Shown: positions 1-9,382 of the stretch, piece after piece | Layout: every line of letters begins with the position of its first letter | Numbering within the stretch: the first letter of the stretch is position 1 | DNA from: Croceivirga sp. | GTDB taxonomy: Bacteria > Bacteroidota > Bacteroidia > Flavobacteriales > Flavobacteriaceae | Assembly: GCA_028284665.1 (NCBI GenBank) | Contig: JANQRG010000003.1 | Coordinates: 1-54,937, forward strand | Reading direction: 5' to 3' | Length of the DNA stretch: 54,937 bases | Translations under genes and position numbers: made by a program | Notes under the pieces: generated by a model | Told to the model about the DNA's origin: nothing | Seen by the model: the letters and a program-made list of their open reading frames with translations, nothing else | The model's database searches: none

Positions 1-82
1 TTAGAATTCAAATCATTGTAAAGTTTGTCCTGGCTTGAAGATTATGCAGGGTAAAATATCTTATCGCGATATCGAAAAATTC

Positions 83-116
83 CTTTGGCAGGTGGTATTC
101 ATGTTTCCTATCTTTA
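83..116 (+). promoter_or_regulatory. Putative Bacteroidota promoter of the ROK kinase
   Basis: TTTG at 83-86 and TATCTTTA at 109-116 resemble the Bacteroidota -33 (TTTG) and -7 (TAnnTTTG) elements with a 22-nt spacer. The -7 element ends 20 nt before the chosen ATG at 137, which supports that start. Pattern match only. Confidence 0.4.
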
Positions 117-136
117 TTGAAAGATTTACGCTTTAT

Positions 137-1093
137 ATGGATTTAGTAATAGGAATAGACATCGGTGGTACCAAAACCAAAATTGGCTTAGTAGATAAAA
201 CGGGGAACTGTTTAGAGAAAACATTTTTTCGAACCAAGGAATATCCGGATTTGGAGGCCTATCTGGAGCAGGTAAAGCTTGCTTCCGAAACACTAATCGA
301 AAACGTAGGTGCTAAGGGAACCATTTTGGGTTGTGGCATCGGCGCGCCAAATGCCTCCAGCAAAAATGGAACCATTGAAAATGCGGCCAATTTGTTGTGG
401 AGAGGTACGGTTCCTATTTTGGAAAAACTCAGGAAAAAAATGCCAATGCCAATGCGAATAATGAATGATGCTAGTGCTGCAGCCCTTGGCGAAATGCTGT
501 TTGGCAGAGGTAAAGACATGACTGATTTTATTGCAATTACCCTTGGGACAGGATTTGGTGCTGGAATAGTGGCTAATGGGCAATTGATTGACGGGTATGA
601 TGGTTTTGCCGGAGAATTGGGTCATGTGGATATGACCATAGGAGATGGCCGGCTTACGGGGCTTGGAGTGCAGGGGGGGTTAGAAGCCTATGTATCTGCT
701 ACCGGATTGAAGCGAACAATTCTCTATATGCAGAGCATGTATTTGGATCAAAGCCGGTTTAGAGATGTAGCTTACAATGATCTGCACGGAGAAGATATCA
801 CCAAAGCTGCTGAGGAGGGAGATGTGATCGCACTAAAGGCATTTGATTACACGGCGAAGATCATGGCGCTGGCGTTGGCGAACTTTACAGCGTTTACACA
901 GCCGGAAGCTTTTATCCTTATGGGAGGACTTGTCAACAGCGGAAAGTGGATTTTGGAACCGCTTGAGCGGTACTTCAATGATTACTTACTGGAAGTATAT
1001 AAGGGTAAGGTAAAGATCCTGGAATCCGGGATGCCCGGAAAAACGGCTGCAATTTGTGGGGCAGCAGCATTAATTTGGGAGAAGCATCGTTAA
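137..1093 (+). CDS. ROK-family sugar kinase (glucokinase-like), zinc-site cysteines missing
   Basis: This is a 318-aa cytoplasmic ROK-fold sugar kinase that probably phosphorylates glucose or a related hexose with ATP. The N-terminal phosphate loop reads GIDIGGTKTK, the catalytic Asp lies in NDASAAALGE, and the adenosine loop is TLGTGFGAGIV. The frame is open from position 35, but the phosphate loop normally lies within the first 15 residues, so I chose the ATG at 137. A promoter-like element lies just upstream. The ROK zinc motif (GH then CxCGxxGCxE) keeps its His but reads TGLGVQGGLE where the cysteines belong, so all three Cys are replaced. The family call is sure; the substrate is inferred. 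Confidence 0.88.
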   Translation: MDLVIGIDIGGTKTKIGLVDKTGNCLEKTFFRTKEYPDLEAYLEQVKLASETLIENVGAKGTILGCGIGAPNASSKNGTIENAANLLWRGTVPILEKLRKKMPMPMRIMNDASAAALGEMLFGRGKDMTDFIAITLGTGFGAGIVANGQLIDGYDGFAGELGHVDMTIGDGRLTGLGVQGGLEAYVSATGLKRTILYMQSMYLDQSRFRDVAYNDLHGEDITKAAEEGDVIALKAFDYTAKIMALALANFTAFTQPEAFILMGGLVNSGKWILEPLERYFNDYLLEVYKGKVKILESGMPGKTAAICGAAALIWEKHR

Positions 1094-1178
1094 AAATAAT
1101 TCTTTGGTTATCTTTGTCCTGTTGTGTTGTGTTCCGGGAAAACCCGGAACGGTGTTGCACTAACAGTGCAAACCAATG

Positions 1179-1206
1179 AAAGGCTTCCTTTTCGGAGGCT
1201 TTTTTG
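1179..1206 (+). terminator. Rho-independent terminator after the ROK kinase
   Basis: A 10-bp stem with two G-T pairs (1179-1188 with 1194-1203) and a 5-nt loop runs into a T tract at 1200-1205. It ends the plus-strand ROK gene and abuts the hutG stop on the other strand, so it may serve both. A second small hairpin without a T tract (TTGCACT/AGTGCAA) lies at 1155-1171. Confidence 0.7.
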
Positions 1207-1207
1207 T

Positions 1208-2161
1208 TTATGGGAATTCAGAATGGATAATCTTGTGAATGAGTGAAGCCGCTAGTTTTGCCGTTCTTCCGTCCAGATCAAATTCCGGGTTCATTTCTGC
1301 GATATCCAGACTTATCAGCTTCCCCGATGTAATTATGGTTTCCAGGCTTTCCAGGACAATATCCGGGGAAAAACCCATAGGTGAGGCGGCGCTTACCCCG
1401 GGGGCGTATGCGGAGGAAAAGCCATCCAGATCTATGGTAACATAAACATGATCTACCGTTGCGATAAAGGCCTTGATCCAGGTGTTGATCTCTTTAACGA
1501 ACTCAATCCGAAAGGTATTCTGAAGCACATAGGTAACATCCATTTCCGCTGCGGTTGCAAAAAGAGTTCGGTCATTCGCATCCTTTCGTATACCCAGGCA
1601 TAGATAGGGAAAAGGTTCATTTTCATTGGCCAGCTGGTAAAATGGGGTTCCTGAATTTGAAAGGTCGTGATCTTCTCTAAGATCAAAATGGGCATCGAAG
1701 TTAATAATCCCAATAGCGGGTCTTTTCCTTTTTGAAAGCAAGAATTTTTTGATGCCATTATAATGCCCATAGGCTATATCATGACCTCCACCTAAAAGAA
1801 TAGGGAAGGCATTTTTATGCAATAGCTCATATACTTTGTTGCAAAGCATTTCCTGCGCTGCCTCCATGGCCCTATCAGCACAAAAAATATCTCCAATATC
1901 AATAAGCTTTTGACCATCCTCAAGGTGATTAGGCATTTTTGCCAACGCTTCACGAACCACTTTCGGCCCCTTTTTTGCCCCTGTTCTGCCAGAATTTCTG
2001 CGAACCCCTTCATCACAGGCATACCCCAGGAGAGCAAACTGATTTTTGCCCTTCTCTAATTGATCGATCGGCAAGCAAGTTACTTTTTCGTGTAGATAGA
2101 GCTGTTGATCCGACATCCTACCGGACCAGTTTTCTTTAAGGGGGAACACATATTTTGCCAT
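1208..2161 (-). CDS. hutG: Formimidoylglutamase (arginase/agmatinase family)
   Basis: This 317-aa protein hydrolyses N-formimidoyl-L-glutamate to glutamate and formamide, the last step of histidine degradation. Arginase-family manganese ligands are visible in GGGHDIAYGH, NFDAHFDLRE and the Asp-x-Asp of TIDLDGF. The frame opens at 2197, but the ATG at 2161 (MAKYVFPLKE) follows the hutU stop after one base and gives the usual length, so I prefer it. It is the last gene of the hutH-I-U-G operon, and that context separates it from arginase or agmatinase. No hut repressor gene lies nearby. Confidence 0.9.
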   Translation of the reverse strand: MAKYVFPLKENWSGRMSDQQLYLHEKVTCLPIDQLEKGKNQFALLGYACDEGVRRNSGRTGAKKGPKVVREALAKMPNHLEDGQKLIDIGDIFCADRAMEAAQEMLCNKVYELLHKNAFPILLGGGHDIAYGHYNGIKKFLLSKRKRPAIGIINFDAHFDLREDHDLSNSGTPFYQLANENEPFPYLCLGIRKDANDRTLFATAAEMDVTYVLQNTFRIEFVKEINTWIKAFIATVDHVYVTIDLDGFSSAYAPGVSAASPMGFSPDIVLESLETIITSGKLISLDIAEMNPEFDLDGRTAKLAASLIHKIIHSEFP

Positions 2162-2162
2162 A

Positions 2163-4181
2163 TCAGAACAAATTATCCAATAGTGAAGGATCAACACCGT
2201 TGGGTAGGGTCACTTGCAATTCAGGAGTACGTTCCATCTCACGATGTATTGCAAAAAGCGCTTCTTCGTTTCGCGCCCATGCCCGTCTTGCAATACCATT
2301 GTTAACGTCATAAAAGAGCAAATGTTTTAAGTTATGTAGGGCATCTTCGGAACCGTCTAACAGCAGGCCAAATCCTCCATTGATAACTTCTCCCCATCCT
2401 ACACCACCACCGTTGTGAATGGAAACCCAGGTAGCACCCCGAAAACTATCGCCAATAACATTATGTATGGCCATATCTGCGGTGAACTTACTACCATCAT
2501 AAATGTTACTTGTTTCCCGAAAGGGAGAATCCGTACCACTCACGTCGTGATGATCACGACCCAATACCACTGGAGCGGAGATTTTCCCTTCGCGTATGGC
2601 CTGGTTAAATGCAGTTGCTATCGCAATGCGTCCTTCAGCATCAGCGTACAGTATCCTTGCTTGAGAACCTACTACCAATTCGTTCTGTTCCGCTTGTTGT
2701 ATCCATGCGATGTTGTCCTGCATTTGCCGACGGATTTCCTCAGGAGCTGAACTTGCTATGGCTTCCATTACGTCCAGGGCAAGCCTATCGGTTTGTTTCA
2801 GATCGTTAACAGCGCCGGAAGTACATACCCAGCGGAAGGGGCCGAATCCGTAATCAAAACACATTGGCCCAAGAATATCCTGTACATAGGAGGGGTATAT
2901 AAAGTCAACGCCATTTGGTGTCAAAATAGCTGCTCCGGCTCTGGACGCCTCTAGCAAAAAGGCATTGCCATAATCGAAAAAATAGGTGCCGTTCTCAGTA
3001 TGTTTGTTAATTGCAGCCACCTGTCTTCGGAGGGACTCTTGTACATTACGCTTAAAATTTTCGGGATCTTCGGCCATCATCACATTGGCTTCCTTAAAGC
3101 TAAGATCCACCGGGTAATACCCACCGGACCAGGGGTTGTGCAAAGAGGTCTGATCCGATCCCAAATGCACAAAAATCGCTTCTTCGTAAAATCGCTCCCA
3201 TACGTTCACAATATTGCCTATAAAGGCAAGCGAAACAACCTCTTTCTGGTACATAGCCCTTTTTGTTCGTGCCACTAAAGCCTCCATATCTTCCAAAAGC
3301 TCGTCTACCCACCCCTGATCGTACCTTTTTCTGGCAGCTTCCGGGTTTACCTCGGCACAGACTGTAATACATTGGGCAATGTTTCCTGCCTTAGGTTGGG
3401 CTCCGCTCATACCCCCCAATCCCGAGGTCAAAAAAACCTTTCCTTGGGGGGAGTCTTCAGGAGAAAGCACTTTTCTGAAGGCGTTCATTACTGTTATTGT
3501 AGTGCCGTGAACAATCCCCTGGGGACCGATATACATATAGGAACCTGCCGTCATCTGTCCATATTGGGTTACTCCAAGGGCATTGAACCGTTCCCAATCA
3601 TCAGGTTGGGAGTAATTAGGGATCATCATCCCGTTGGTAACCACTACTCTGGGAGCGCCGGGAGATGATGGAAACAAGCCCATGGGATGCCCGGAGTACA
3701 TATGCAGTGTTTGGCTTTCTTTCATTTCTGCCAGGTATTTCATTGTAAGAAGGTATTGTGCCCAATTTTGGAAAACGGCCCCGTTCCCACCATACGTAAT
3801 GAGTTCGTTAGGGTGTTGCGCTACAGCCGGATCAAGGTTGTTCTGGATCATTAGCATTATAGCTGCCGCCTTAGGTGTTATGGCGGGATACCAATCAATG
3901 GGCCTGGCAAAGAGTTTGTAATCCGGTTTAAAACGATACATGTAAATGCGTCCAAATTGCTGCAGTTCCTCAGCAAACTCTCCTGCCAATTCCTTATGCC
4001 ATGCTTCTGGAAAATACCGTAAAGCGTTTTGAACTGCTAGTTTTTTTTCCTCAGGGGAGAGGATAGCCTTTCGTTTTGGCGCTGTATGTTCTTCATGCAC
4101 CAGAAGCCTTTTTGGAGGGAGTTGCTCCGGAATTCCCTGAAGAATTTGGTGCTTGAAATCAGTGATTTCGGCCTTACTCAT
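2163..4181 (-). CDS. hutU: Urocanate hydratase (long Bacteroidota form)
   Basis: This 672-aa protein hydrates urocanate to 4-imidazolone-5-propionate using tightly bound NAD+, the second step of histidine breakdown. Urocanase signatures are clear: ITYGGNGAVFQNWAQY, MYSGHPMGLFPS, GQMTAGSYMYIGPQGIVHG and SGLGGMSGAQ. It is about 115 residues longer than the classical enzyme of about 555 aa, with an extra N-terminal segment (about residues 1-100) before the first core motif and a longer C-terminal part. The start at 4181 follows the hutI stop within one base. Identification is firm. Confidence 0.96.
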   Translation of the reverse strand: MSKAEITDFKHQILQGIPEQLPPKRLLVHEEHTAPKRKAILSPEEKKLAVQNALRYFPEAWHKELAGEFAEELQQFGRIYMYRFKPDYKLFARPIDWYPAITPKAAAIMLMIQNNLDPAVAQHPNELITYGGNGAVFQNWAQYLLTMKYLAEMKESQTLHMYSGHPMGLFPSSPGAPRVVVTNGMMIPNYSQPDDWERFNALGVTQYGQMTAGSYMYIGPQGIVHGTTITVMNAFRKVLSPEDSPQGKVFLTSGLGGMSGAQPKAGNIAQCITVCAEVNPEAARKRYDQGWVDELLEDMEALVARTKRAMYQKEVVSLAFIGNIVNVWERFYEEAIFVHLGSDQTSLHNPWSGGYYPVDLSFKEANVMMAEDPENFKRNVQESLRRQVAAINKHTENGTYFFDYGNAFLLEASRAGAAILTPNGVDFIYPSYVQDILGPMCFDYGFGPFRWVCTSGAVNDLKQTDRLALDVMEAIASSAPEEIRRQMQDNIAWIQQAEQNELVVGSQARILYADAEGRIAIATAFNQAIREGKISAPVVLGRDHHDVSGTDSPFRETSNIYDGSKFTADMAIHNVIGDSFRGATWVSIHNGGGVGWGEVINGGFGLLLDGSEDALHNLKHLLFYDVNNGIARRAWARNEEALFAIHREMERTPELQVTLPNGVDPSLLDNLF

Positions 4182-4182
4182 T

Positions 4183-5412
4183 TTACAAAACTTTTATTCC
4201 ATTTTTCCATACAGCGCATGGCTGCAGTTGTCCCTGATGATAGGTGATTTCCCGATAATCGGCTGTAGGAAAAGCAATGATATCCGCTTTATTTCCTTTT
4301 GCTAATGTGCCACGATCCTTCAGACCCAGGGCGGCAGCGGCTCTGAATGTTATACCGGCCAGTACCTCCGCGTTGGATAATTTTTGAAAAGCGCCAAGAA
4401 TACTGGCTTGTGCGAGTAAATTTCCCATTGGGGCAGAGCCCGGATTGTGATCGCTGGCAATGGCAAGGGCAGCTCCGGCATCCAGCAATTTACGGGCAGG
4501 TGTAAATCCACATCCCAGGCCAAGAGAAGCGCCCGGTAGTGCTGTAGCGATTGTAGAACTTTGCGCTAAGCGTTCAATTTCTTTGGAGGAGCTTGCTTCC
4601 AGATGATCGGCGCTAATAGCATTATACTTTACGGCAATTGCACTTCCCCCGGCGGAAAATTGATCTGCATGCACCGTAATATCAAATCTCATAGCAGAAG
4701 CCGTTTTGAAATAAGGTTCGATCTCTTTTTGGGAAAAGGCACTTTCTTCTACGAAAGCATCTATTCGATTGCTAAGCTTTTCTGCTTTTATTTGGGGGAG
4801 CAATGTCTCACTTAGTTGTTGCAGATATTGTTCCGGAGAACCTGGTTGATCCTTTGGTGGGATATGCGCCGCCAGACAGGTAGGGATCAGGTCCACTACG
4901 GTTTTTGCATTTGCCGTTTTAATGGCACGTAACATTTTTAGCTCTTCCTCTACTGAAAGACCGTAGCCGCTTTTTACTTCCAGGGTGGTAACGCCAAGTT
5001 GTAAATGTTCGTTGGCCCTCATTATTACCCCTTGACTAAGATTGGCCGCTGTGGCTTCTCTTGTTTTTACCACGGTATCCCAAATACCTCCTCCCGATTT
5101 AGCGATTTCCAAATAGGTCTTCCCAGAATTGCGAAGGGCATAGTCCCGGGCACGGGATCCGCCAAAACAAATATGGGTATGAGCATCTACAAAACCGGGT
5201 GTGCCAACCACTTCCTCATCCAACTGATGCACCTCGTCAGCTTCCGGTAACAGATCTTTAAAAGGCGCAATCGTAAGGATTTGCCCTTCAGAAATAAGGA
5301 TGCCGCCTTGATCTATAACCGCTATTACGTCATCTTTGAGGGCTCCTTTTACGGGAAGTCCGGACATTGGCAGCAATTGGGTGAATGGGCCGATCAGTGT
5401 TTTGGTTGCCAT
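4183..5412 (-). CDS. hutI: Imidazolonepropionase
   Basis: This 409-aa cytoplasmic amidohydrolase opens the ring of 4-imidazolone-5-propionate to give N-formimidoylglutamate. The metal-binding motif is VDAHTHICFGGSR (His78 and His80), and further metal/active-site regions are seen in HADQFSAGG, SADHLEA and ASDHNPGSAP. The length is typical. Its ATG (5412-5410) directly abuts the hutH stop codon (5415-5413), so translation is probably coupled within the operon. Confidence 0.96.
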   Translation of the reverse strand: MATKTLIGPFTQLLPMSGLPVKGALKDDVIAVIDQGGILISEGQILTIAPFKDLLPEADEVHQLDEEVVGTPGFVDAHTHICFGGSRARDYALRNSGKTYLEIAKSGGGIWDTVVKTREATAANLSQGVIMRANEHLQLGVTTLEVKSGYGLSVEEELKMLRAIKTANAKTVVDLIPTCLAAHIPPKDQPGSPEQYLQQLSETLLPQIKAEKLSNRIDAFVEESAFSQKEIEPYFKTASAMRFDITVHADQFSAGGSAIAVKYNAISADHLEASSSKEIERLAQSSTIATALPGASLGLGCGFTPARKLLDAGAALAIASDHNPGSAPMGNLLAQASILGAFQKLSNAEVLAGITFRAAAALGLKDRGTLAKGNKADIIAFPTADYREITYHQGQLQPCAVWKNGIKVL

Positions 5413-6990
5413 CTAAAAAAGTTCAAATTCGCGACTGTAGGGAGTATCCCAAACAATATTCTTCTCCTGCATCAGGGTTTCTATTAAATTGATGATTTCA
5501 CCGCTTCGGATGATGTTTATAGTGGTATCAATATCGTCTGCAAAGACCCGATCTTCTGCGGCAAAAGGGACTTTGGAACGCAAGAACTGGTGCACCTGAT
5601 CCAGGAGGATTCCGGATTTTAAAGGTTTACGGTACTCAAATGCCTGTGCTGCAGTGAGCAGTTCAATGGCCAGGATCTTCTCTACATTTTCAATAATGGT
5701 AAGGGCTTTTCTTCCACTAATGGATCCCATACTCACATGATCTTCCTGCCCTAATGAGGTTGGTATACTATCAGCACTGGCCGGGAAACACAGACTTTTG
5801 TTCTCACTGACCAAAGCTGCAGAAGTATATTGCAACATCATGTAGCCGGAGTTAATACCGGTATCCTGCATCAATAGTTGAGGTACCCCATAACCTCCTT
5901 CCAGGGCCAAATAAATTCGGCGGTCCGATATGTTTCCTAATTCGGCGGCGGCCACAGCAGCATAGTCCAACGCCAGTGCGAGGGGTTGGCCGTGAAAATT
6001 TCCTCCACTAATGGCCGTGGTACTATCAAGGATAACCGGATTATCCGTGACCGAGTTTAGTTCCGTTTGCAAAAGTGCTTTGAGATGGTGCCATGCATTT
6101 CGGGAAGCCCCATGTACCTGGGGAATGCAACGTAAGGAATAGGGATCTTGTACCCGTTCACAGTCAATATGGTGCTCCAATATCTCAGAACCGGCTAATA
6201 AAGTCCGGATCCTGCCAGCTACATGTTGATTCCCCATGAAAGGGCGTAATTCGTGTAATTTCTTGCTAAAAGGACGTATGGAACCTTGCAGGCCCTCCAA
6301 CATCATTGCGCCAATAACATCAGCTTGTCTTAGGCAGTTATGGAGTTTCTGAAGTGCCAGCACGGCATGAGCAGCAATGAATTGTGTACCGTTAATGAGT
6401 GCCAGACCTTCTTTTGGACCCAACTCCAGGGGAGTGAGCCCGGTTTTTTGAAAGAAACGTTCTGTGGTTAGGGTTTCTCCTTGAAAATTCACCTTACCTA
6501 ATCCAATAAGCGGCAAAAAGAGGTGGGAGAGTGGGGCGAGATCACCCGAAGCACCTACCGACCCTTGAGAGGGAACGACAGGGATAGCGTTGTTTTCTAT
6601 GTGCCAAAGGATACGTTTAAGTGTTGCGAGGCGTATACCGGAGTAGCCTTTGGCCAGGGCATGAGCTTTAAGGACCAGCATTAACTTTGCAAGTGTATCG
6701 GAAATAGGAGGCCCAACTCCTACGCTATGGCTTTGTAAAATATTGGTTTGCAATTTTTGGGTAGCTTCCCTGGAAATTTTAGTGGTGCATAAGGGCCCAA
6801 AACCGGTGTTAATACCATAGACCGGGTCACCATGTTCCACGATCTCCTCAACATAGCGGGCACTTTCCTGGATCCCTTTTTGGGCAATATTGGAAAAGGT
6901 ACCTTTTAATTCACCTCGGACCATCTGCAGTGCCAATCCCGCAGACAAAGTAGCTTCTCCCAGAAGGAAATGTATTGGTGGTTGTGGCAT
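5413..6990 (-). CDS. hutH: Histidine ammonia-lyase
   Basis: This 525-aa enzyme deaminates L-histidine to trans-urocanate and ammonia. Its electrophilic MIO cofactor forms from the Ala147-Ser148-Gly149 triad, seen here in GSVGASGDLAPLSH. Other family motifs are YGINTGFGPL near the N-terminus and NFHGQPLALALDY. It is the first gene of the minus-strand hut operon, and only 87 bp separate it from a divergent nitroreductase. I could not identify a convincing paired promoter in that gap, although TACTTTTA at 7018-7011 on the minus strand is a candidate -7 element. Confidence 0.96.
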   Translation of the reverse strand: MPQPPIHFLLGEATLSAGLALQMVRGELKGTFSNIAQKGIQESARYVEEIVEHGDPVYGINTGFGPLCTTKISREATQKLQTNILQSHSVGVGPPISDTLAKLMLVLKAHALAKGYSGIRLATLKRILWHIENNAIPVVPSQGSVGASGDLAPLSHLFLPLIGLGKVNFQGETLTTERFFQKTGLTPLELGPKEGLALINGTQFIAAHAVLALQKLHNCLRQADVIGAMMLEGLQGSIRPFSKKLHELRPFMGNQHVAGRIRTLLAGSEILEHHIDCERVQDPYSLRCIPQVHGASRNAWHHLKALLQTELNSVTDNPVILDSTTAISGGNFHGQPLALALDYAAVAAAELGNISDRRIYLALEGGYGVPQLLMQDTGINSGYMMLQYTSAALVSENKSLCFPASADSIPTSLGQEDHVSMGSISGRKALTIIENVEKILAIELLTAAQAFEYRKPLKSGILLDQVHQFLRSKVPFAAEDRVFADDIDTTINIIRSGEIINLIETLMQEKNIVWDTPYSREFELF

Positions 6991-7077
6991 TAAGAAATCG
7001 TTTTCGTAAGATTAAAAGTAGGGCGAAAGTTTGAGATTAGGTATACCTTTATGCCAAGAAAAATCAAATGATTGTAA

Positions 7078-7635
7078 ATGGATATTTTTGAAGTAATTCC
7101 AAAAAGACGTTCTGTTTTTCCCCCACAGTTCAATGATAGGCCAATTGCGAAAGAAGATCTGGAGCAAATATTGGAAGCCGCCAATTGGGCACCAACCCAT
7201 AGAAAGACCGAACCCTGGCGCTTTAAGGTGGTACAAGGCGACGCAAAGACCCGATTAGGGGAGTTTTTGTCAAAAAAGTATCAGGAAACAGAGCCGAAAC
7301 CGAAACAAATCAAGATTAAAAAGCTTTTGGAAAATCCGCAACGGTCGGCGTCAGTGATTGCTATCTGTATGCAGCGGGATCCTAAGGAAAGCCTTCCGGA
7401 GTGGGAGGAAATTGCGGCCACTGCCATGGCGGTGCAAAATATGTGGCTCTATTGCACAGCTTTGGGTATAGGGAGTTATTGGAGTTCTCCGGGACTTATC
7501 CGATATATGAATGAGTTTTTTCAACTGGATGAGGGAGAGAAATGTTTGGGGTTCTTCTATATGGGGTATTATGATGAAACCCCTCCACCTGTGGAACGTA
7601 GGCCTGTTTCGGACAAAGTTAGCTGGCTGAACTAA
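7078..7635 (+). CDS. Nitroreductase-family flavoprotein (YdjA-like)
   Basis: This is a 185-aa FMN-dependent nitroreductase-family oxidoreductase, probably a cytoplasmic homodimer. The N-terminal FMN-binding signature is PKRRSVFPPQF followed by ANWAPTHRKTEPWRF. The C-terminal GIGSYWSSPG segment resembles the single-domain YdjA group. The physiological substrate is unknown. It is divergent from hutH. Its stop codon overlaps that of the convergent DUF456 gene: TAA at 7633-7635 shares bases with the opposite-strand TAG. Confidence 0.87.
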   Translation: MDIFEVIPKRRSVFPPQFNDRPIAKEDLEQILEAANWAPTHRKTEPWRFKVVQGDAKTRLGEFLSKKYQETEPKPKQIKIKKLLENPQRSASVIAICMQRDPKESLPEWEEIAATAMAVQNMWLYCTALGIGSYWSSPGLIRYMNEFFQLDEGEKCLGFFYMGYYDETPPPVERRPVSDKVSWLN

Positions 7636-8144
7636 GAAAAGGAGAATAGCTCGGGGCCGTATTCAATCGCTTTCCACAGAAATAAACCGGCATAGACAAC
7701 CGCGATTAAAAATTTAAGGAAAGTGCCGGTTAAAAACCCAACGAAGGAGCCGAAAGCCGCTTTTAATGCCTTTTTCTGGTCTGCATTGTTGGTGAGCTCG
7801 CCAACCAGTGCCCCTACAAAAGGCCAGATGATGATCCCAAAAGGGCCTAGAATAGGAAATATGATGGCTACTAAAAGCCCGATGATGCTACCCCACATTC
7901 CTGCTTTGCTCCCCCCGAACTTCTTGGTCCCCGCAGCCGGGATAATGTAGTCCAGTACGGTTACCAAAAGGGCAATAGCCAAGGTAATACCCAAAAACCA
8001 CCAATTATCAGGAACTGCTTTAGTAAGGTATAGCAGGAGCAATCCAATCCAACTTACCGGAGGCCCTGGCAAAACAGGTAAAAAACTTCCTAAAATGCCA
8101 ACAAGCATTAACAAAAATCCAATGATGAGCAGAACAATATCCAA
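7632..8144 (-). CDS. DUF456 integral membrane protein
   Basis: This 170-aa inner-membrane protein has several hydrophobic segments. The N-terminal half begins with a helix rich in Gly-Pro (GSFLPVLPGPPVSWIG), the hallmark of DUF456, and the family's glycine-rich repeat FGGSKAGMWGSIIGL follows at about residues 76-90. It contains about four or five membrane helices. Function is unknown across the family. It is a single gene converging on the nitroreductase with a 4-bp overlap of stop codons. A perfect -7 element lies upstream on the minus strand. Confidence 0.85.
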   Translation of the reverse strand: MDIVLLIIGFLLMLVGILGSFLPVLPGPPVSWIGLLLLYLTKAVPDNWWFLGITLAIALLVTVLDYIIPAAGTKKFGGSKAGMWGSIIGLLVAIIFPILGPFGIIIWPFVGALVGELTNNADQKKALKAAFGSFVGFLTGTFLKFLIAVVYAGLFLWKAIEYGPELFSFS

Positions 8145-8166
8145 GGCTTCTTTTTTAGGGATTAGT

Positions 8167-8174
8167 CAAAAGTA
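8167..8174 (-). promoter_or_regulatory. -7 promoter element of the DUF456 gene
   Basis: Read on the minus strand this is TACTTTTG, a full match to TAnnTTTG, 22 nt before the start codon at 8144. A TTG occurs 14 nt further upstream, closer than the usual -33 spacing, so only the -7 element is supported. Confidence 0.45.
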
Positions 8175-8271
8175 ACAGGAATTTGTTACAATCACGTTCC
8201 GGGATTTAATCCGTCCGCTTGGATTTAGGTTTTCGAAAATATCGTAATTTCCACCAAATTCCGGAGGTGGT

Positions 8272-8751
8272 ATGTACAGATGGTGGTGCTTTTTTCTTCT
8301 ACTCTCTTTGGTTTCCTGCGACTTATTTTTGTCAAAGGAAGAACTGAAGGACCGTTTGGTGAACCAAAAGCTAAGGGCCATTGACTGGAATAATGTAGAC
8401 CAATACCCACTTTTTGAGAATTGCGATGAAATGGCTACAAAAGCGATACAAAGAGAGTGCTTTCTACAAACTATGGCAACATATCTCAATCAGGCGTTTG
8501 AAGGGCTGTATTACGAAGTAGAACAGGAGGTAAACGATACTATAGATGTTGATCTGTCAATTGATGAACACGGTTTCATTACCCTGGTAAACATACAAGG
8601 AGGGGACGTTGCGGAACAACAGTTGCCAAATCTTAGCAACGAATTGAGTGAACGTCTGAACGACCTCACTACTGTGGCTCCTGCACTAAAGCAGGGTGTT
8701 CCGGTAAGTGTTAGGCTGCGCTTGCCACTCATTTTAAACACAAAAGACTGA
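8272..8751 (+). CDS. Predicted lipoprotein, conserved hypothetical
   Basis: This 159-aa protein has a short N-terminal hydrophobic segment ending in the lipobox LVSC (Cys16), so it is probably a lipid-anchored envelope protein. The mature part is acidic and has no motif I recognise. The C-terminal half (DVDLSIDEHGFITLVNI onwards) looks like an alternating beta-strand domain with Asn/Asp turns. The stop is followed after one base by the TTG start of ruvC, suggesting cotranscription. I do not recognise the family. Confidence 0.7.
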   Translation: MYRWWCFFLLLSLVSCDLFLSKEELKDRLVNQKLRAIDWNNVDQYPLFENCDEMATKAIQRECFLQTMATYLNQAFEGLYYEVEQEVNDTIDVDLSIDEHGFITLVNIQGGDVAEQQLPNLSNELSERLNDLTTVAPALKQGVPVSVRLRLPLILNTKD

Positions 8752-8752
8752 T

Positions 8753-9310
8753 TTGACAGGAGAGAAGATCATATTAGGAATAGACCCCGGGACGACCATC
8801 ATGGGCTTTGGGATCATTAAAGTGGTCCATAAAAAAATGCAATTTGTGCAGATGAATGAACTCCATTTACGCAAATACGATGACCCTTATACCAAATTGA
8901 AGCTTATTTACGAGCGCACCTTGCAATTGATTGATACGTATTACCCGGATGAGATTGCTATTGAAGCTCCCTTTTACTCGAAAAATGTACAGTCTATGCT
9001 CAAACTGGGAAGAGCCCAGGGAGTGGCTATGGCCGCTGGCTTATCCCGACAAATCCCAATAACGGAATACCTACCCAAAAAAATAAAAATGGCCATTACG
9101 GGCAATGGGAATGCCAGTAAAGAACAAGTAGCTAAAATGTTACAGGGCCTTCTGGGGCTGTCTTCCTTGCCCAAAAATCTGGATAGTACAGATGGCCTGG
9201 CGGCAGCGGTCTGCCATTTCTACAACGCAGGAAGGATAGATGTAGGAGTGCAGTATACCGGCTGGGAGGCCTTTGTAAAGCAGAATGCGGATAAAATCAA
9301 CAAAAAATGA
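8753..9310 (+). CDS. ruvC: Crossover junction endodeoxyribonuclease RuvC
   Basis: This 185-aa Holliday-junction resolvase acts with RuvAB. The four metal-binding acidic residues are visible: Asp11 in LGIDPGTTIMGFG, Glu71 in AIEAPFYSKN, and Asp144 and Asp147 in NLDSTDGLAAA. Translation must start at a TTG (8753), because no ATG lies between the preceding stop and the catalytic GIDPG motif. Length is typical. Confidence 0.96.
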   Translation: MTGEKIILGIDPGTTIMGFGIIKVVHKKMQFVQMNELHLRKYDDPYTKLKLIYERTLQLIDTYYPDEIAIEAPFYSKNVQSMLKLGRAQGVAMAAGLSRQIPITEYLPKKIKMAITGNGNASKEQVAKMLQGLLGLSSLPKNLDSTDGLAAAVCHFYNAGRIDVGVQYTGWEAFVKQNADKINKK

Positions 9311-9382
9311 TCAGCGGGCGCTAAACCTGGTACATGGATGGTGAATCATTATCGCCTTTGAAGGCACAACACAATACGTATT

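Noticed and set aside
1155-1171. Hairpin TTGCACT/AGTGCAA as an independent regulatory site
   Set aside because: It lies between a gene end and its terminator and has no sign of an operator elsewhere in the window.
2163-4181. The extra length of urocanase as a fusion with another domain
   Set aside because: The added N-terminal segment shows no recognisable domain, and long-form urocanases are usual in Bacteroidota.
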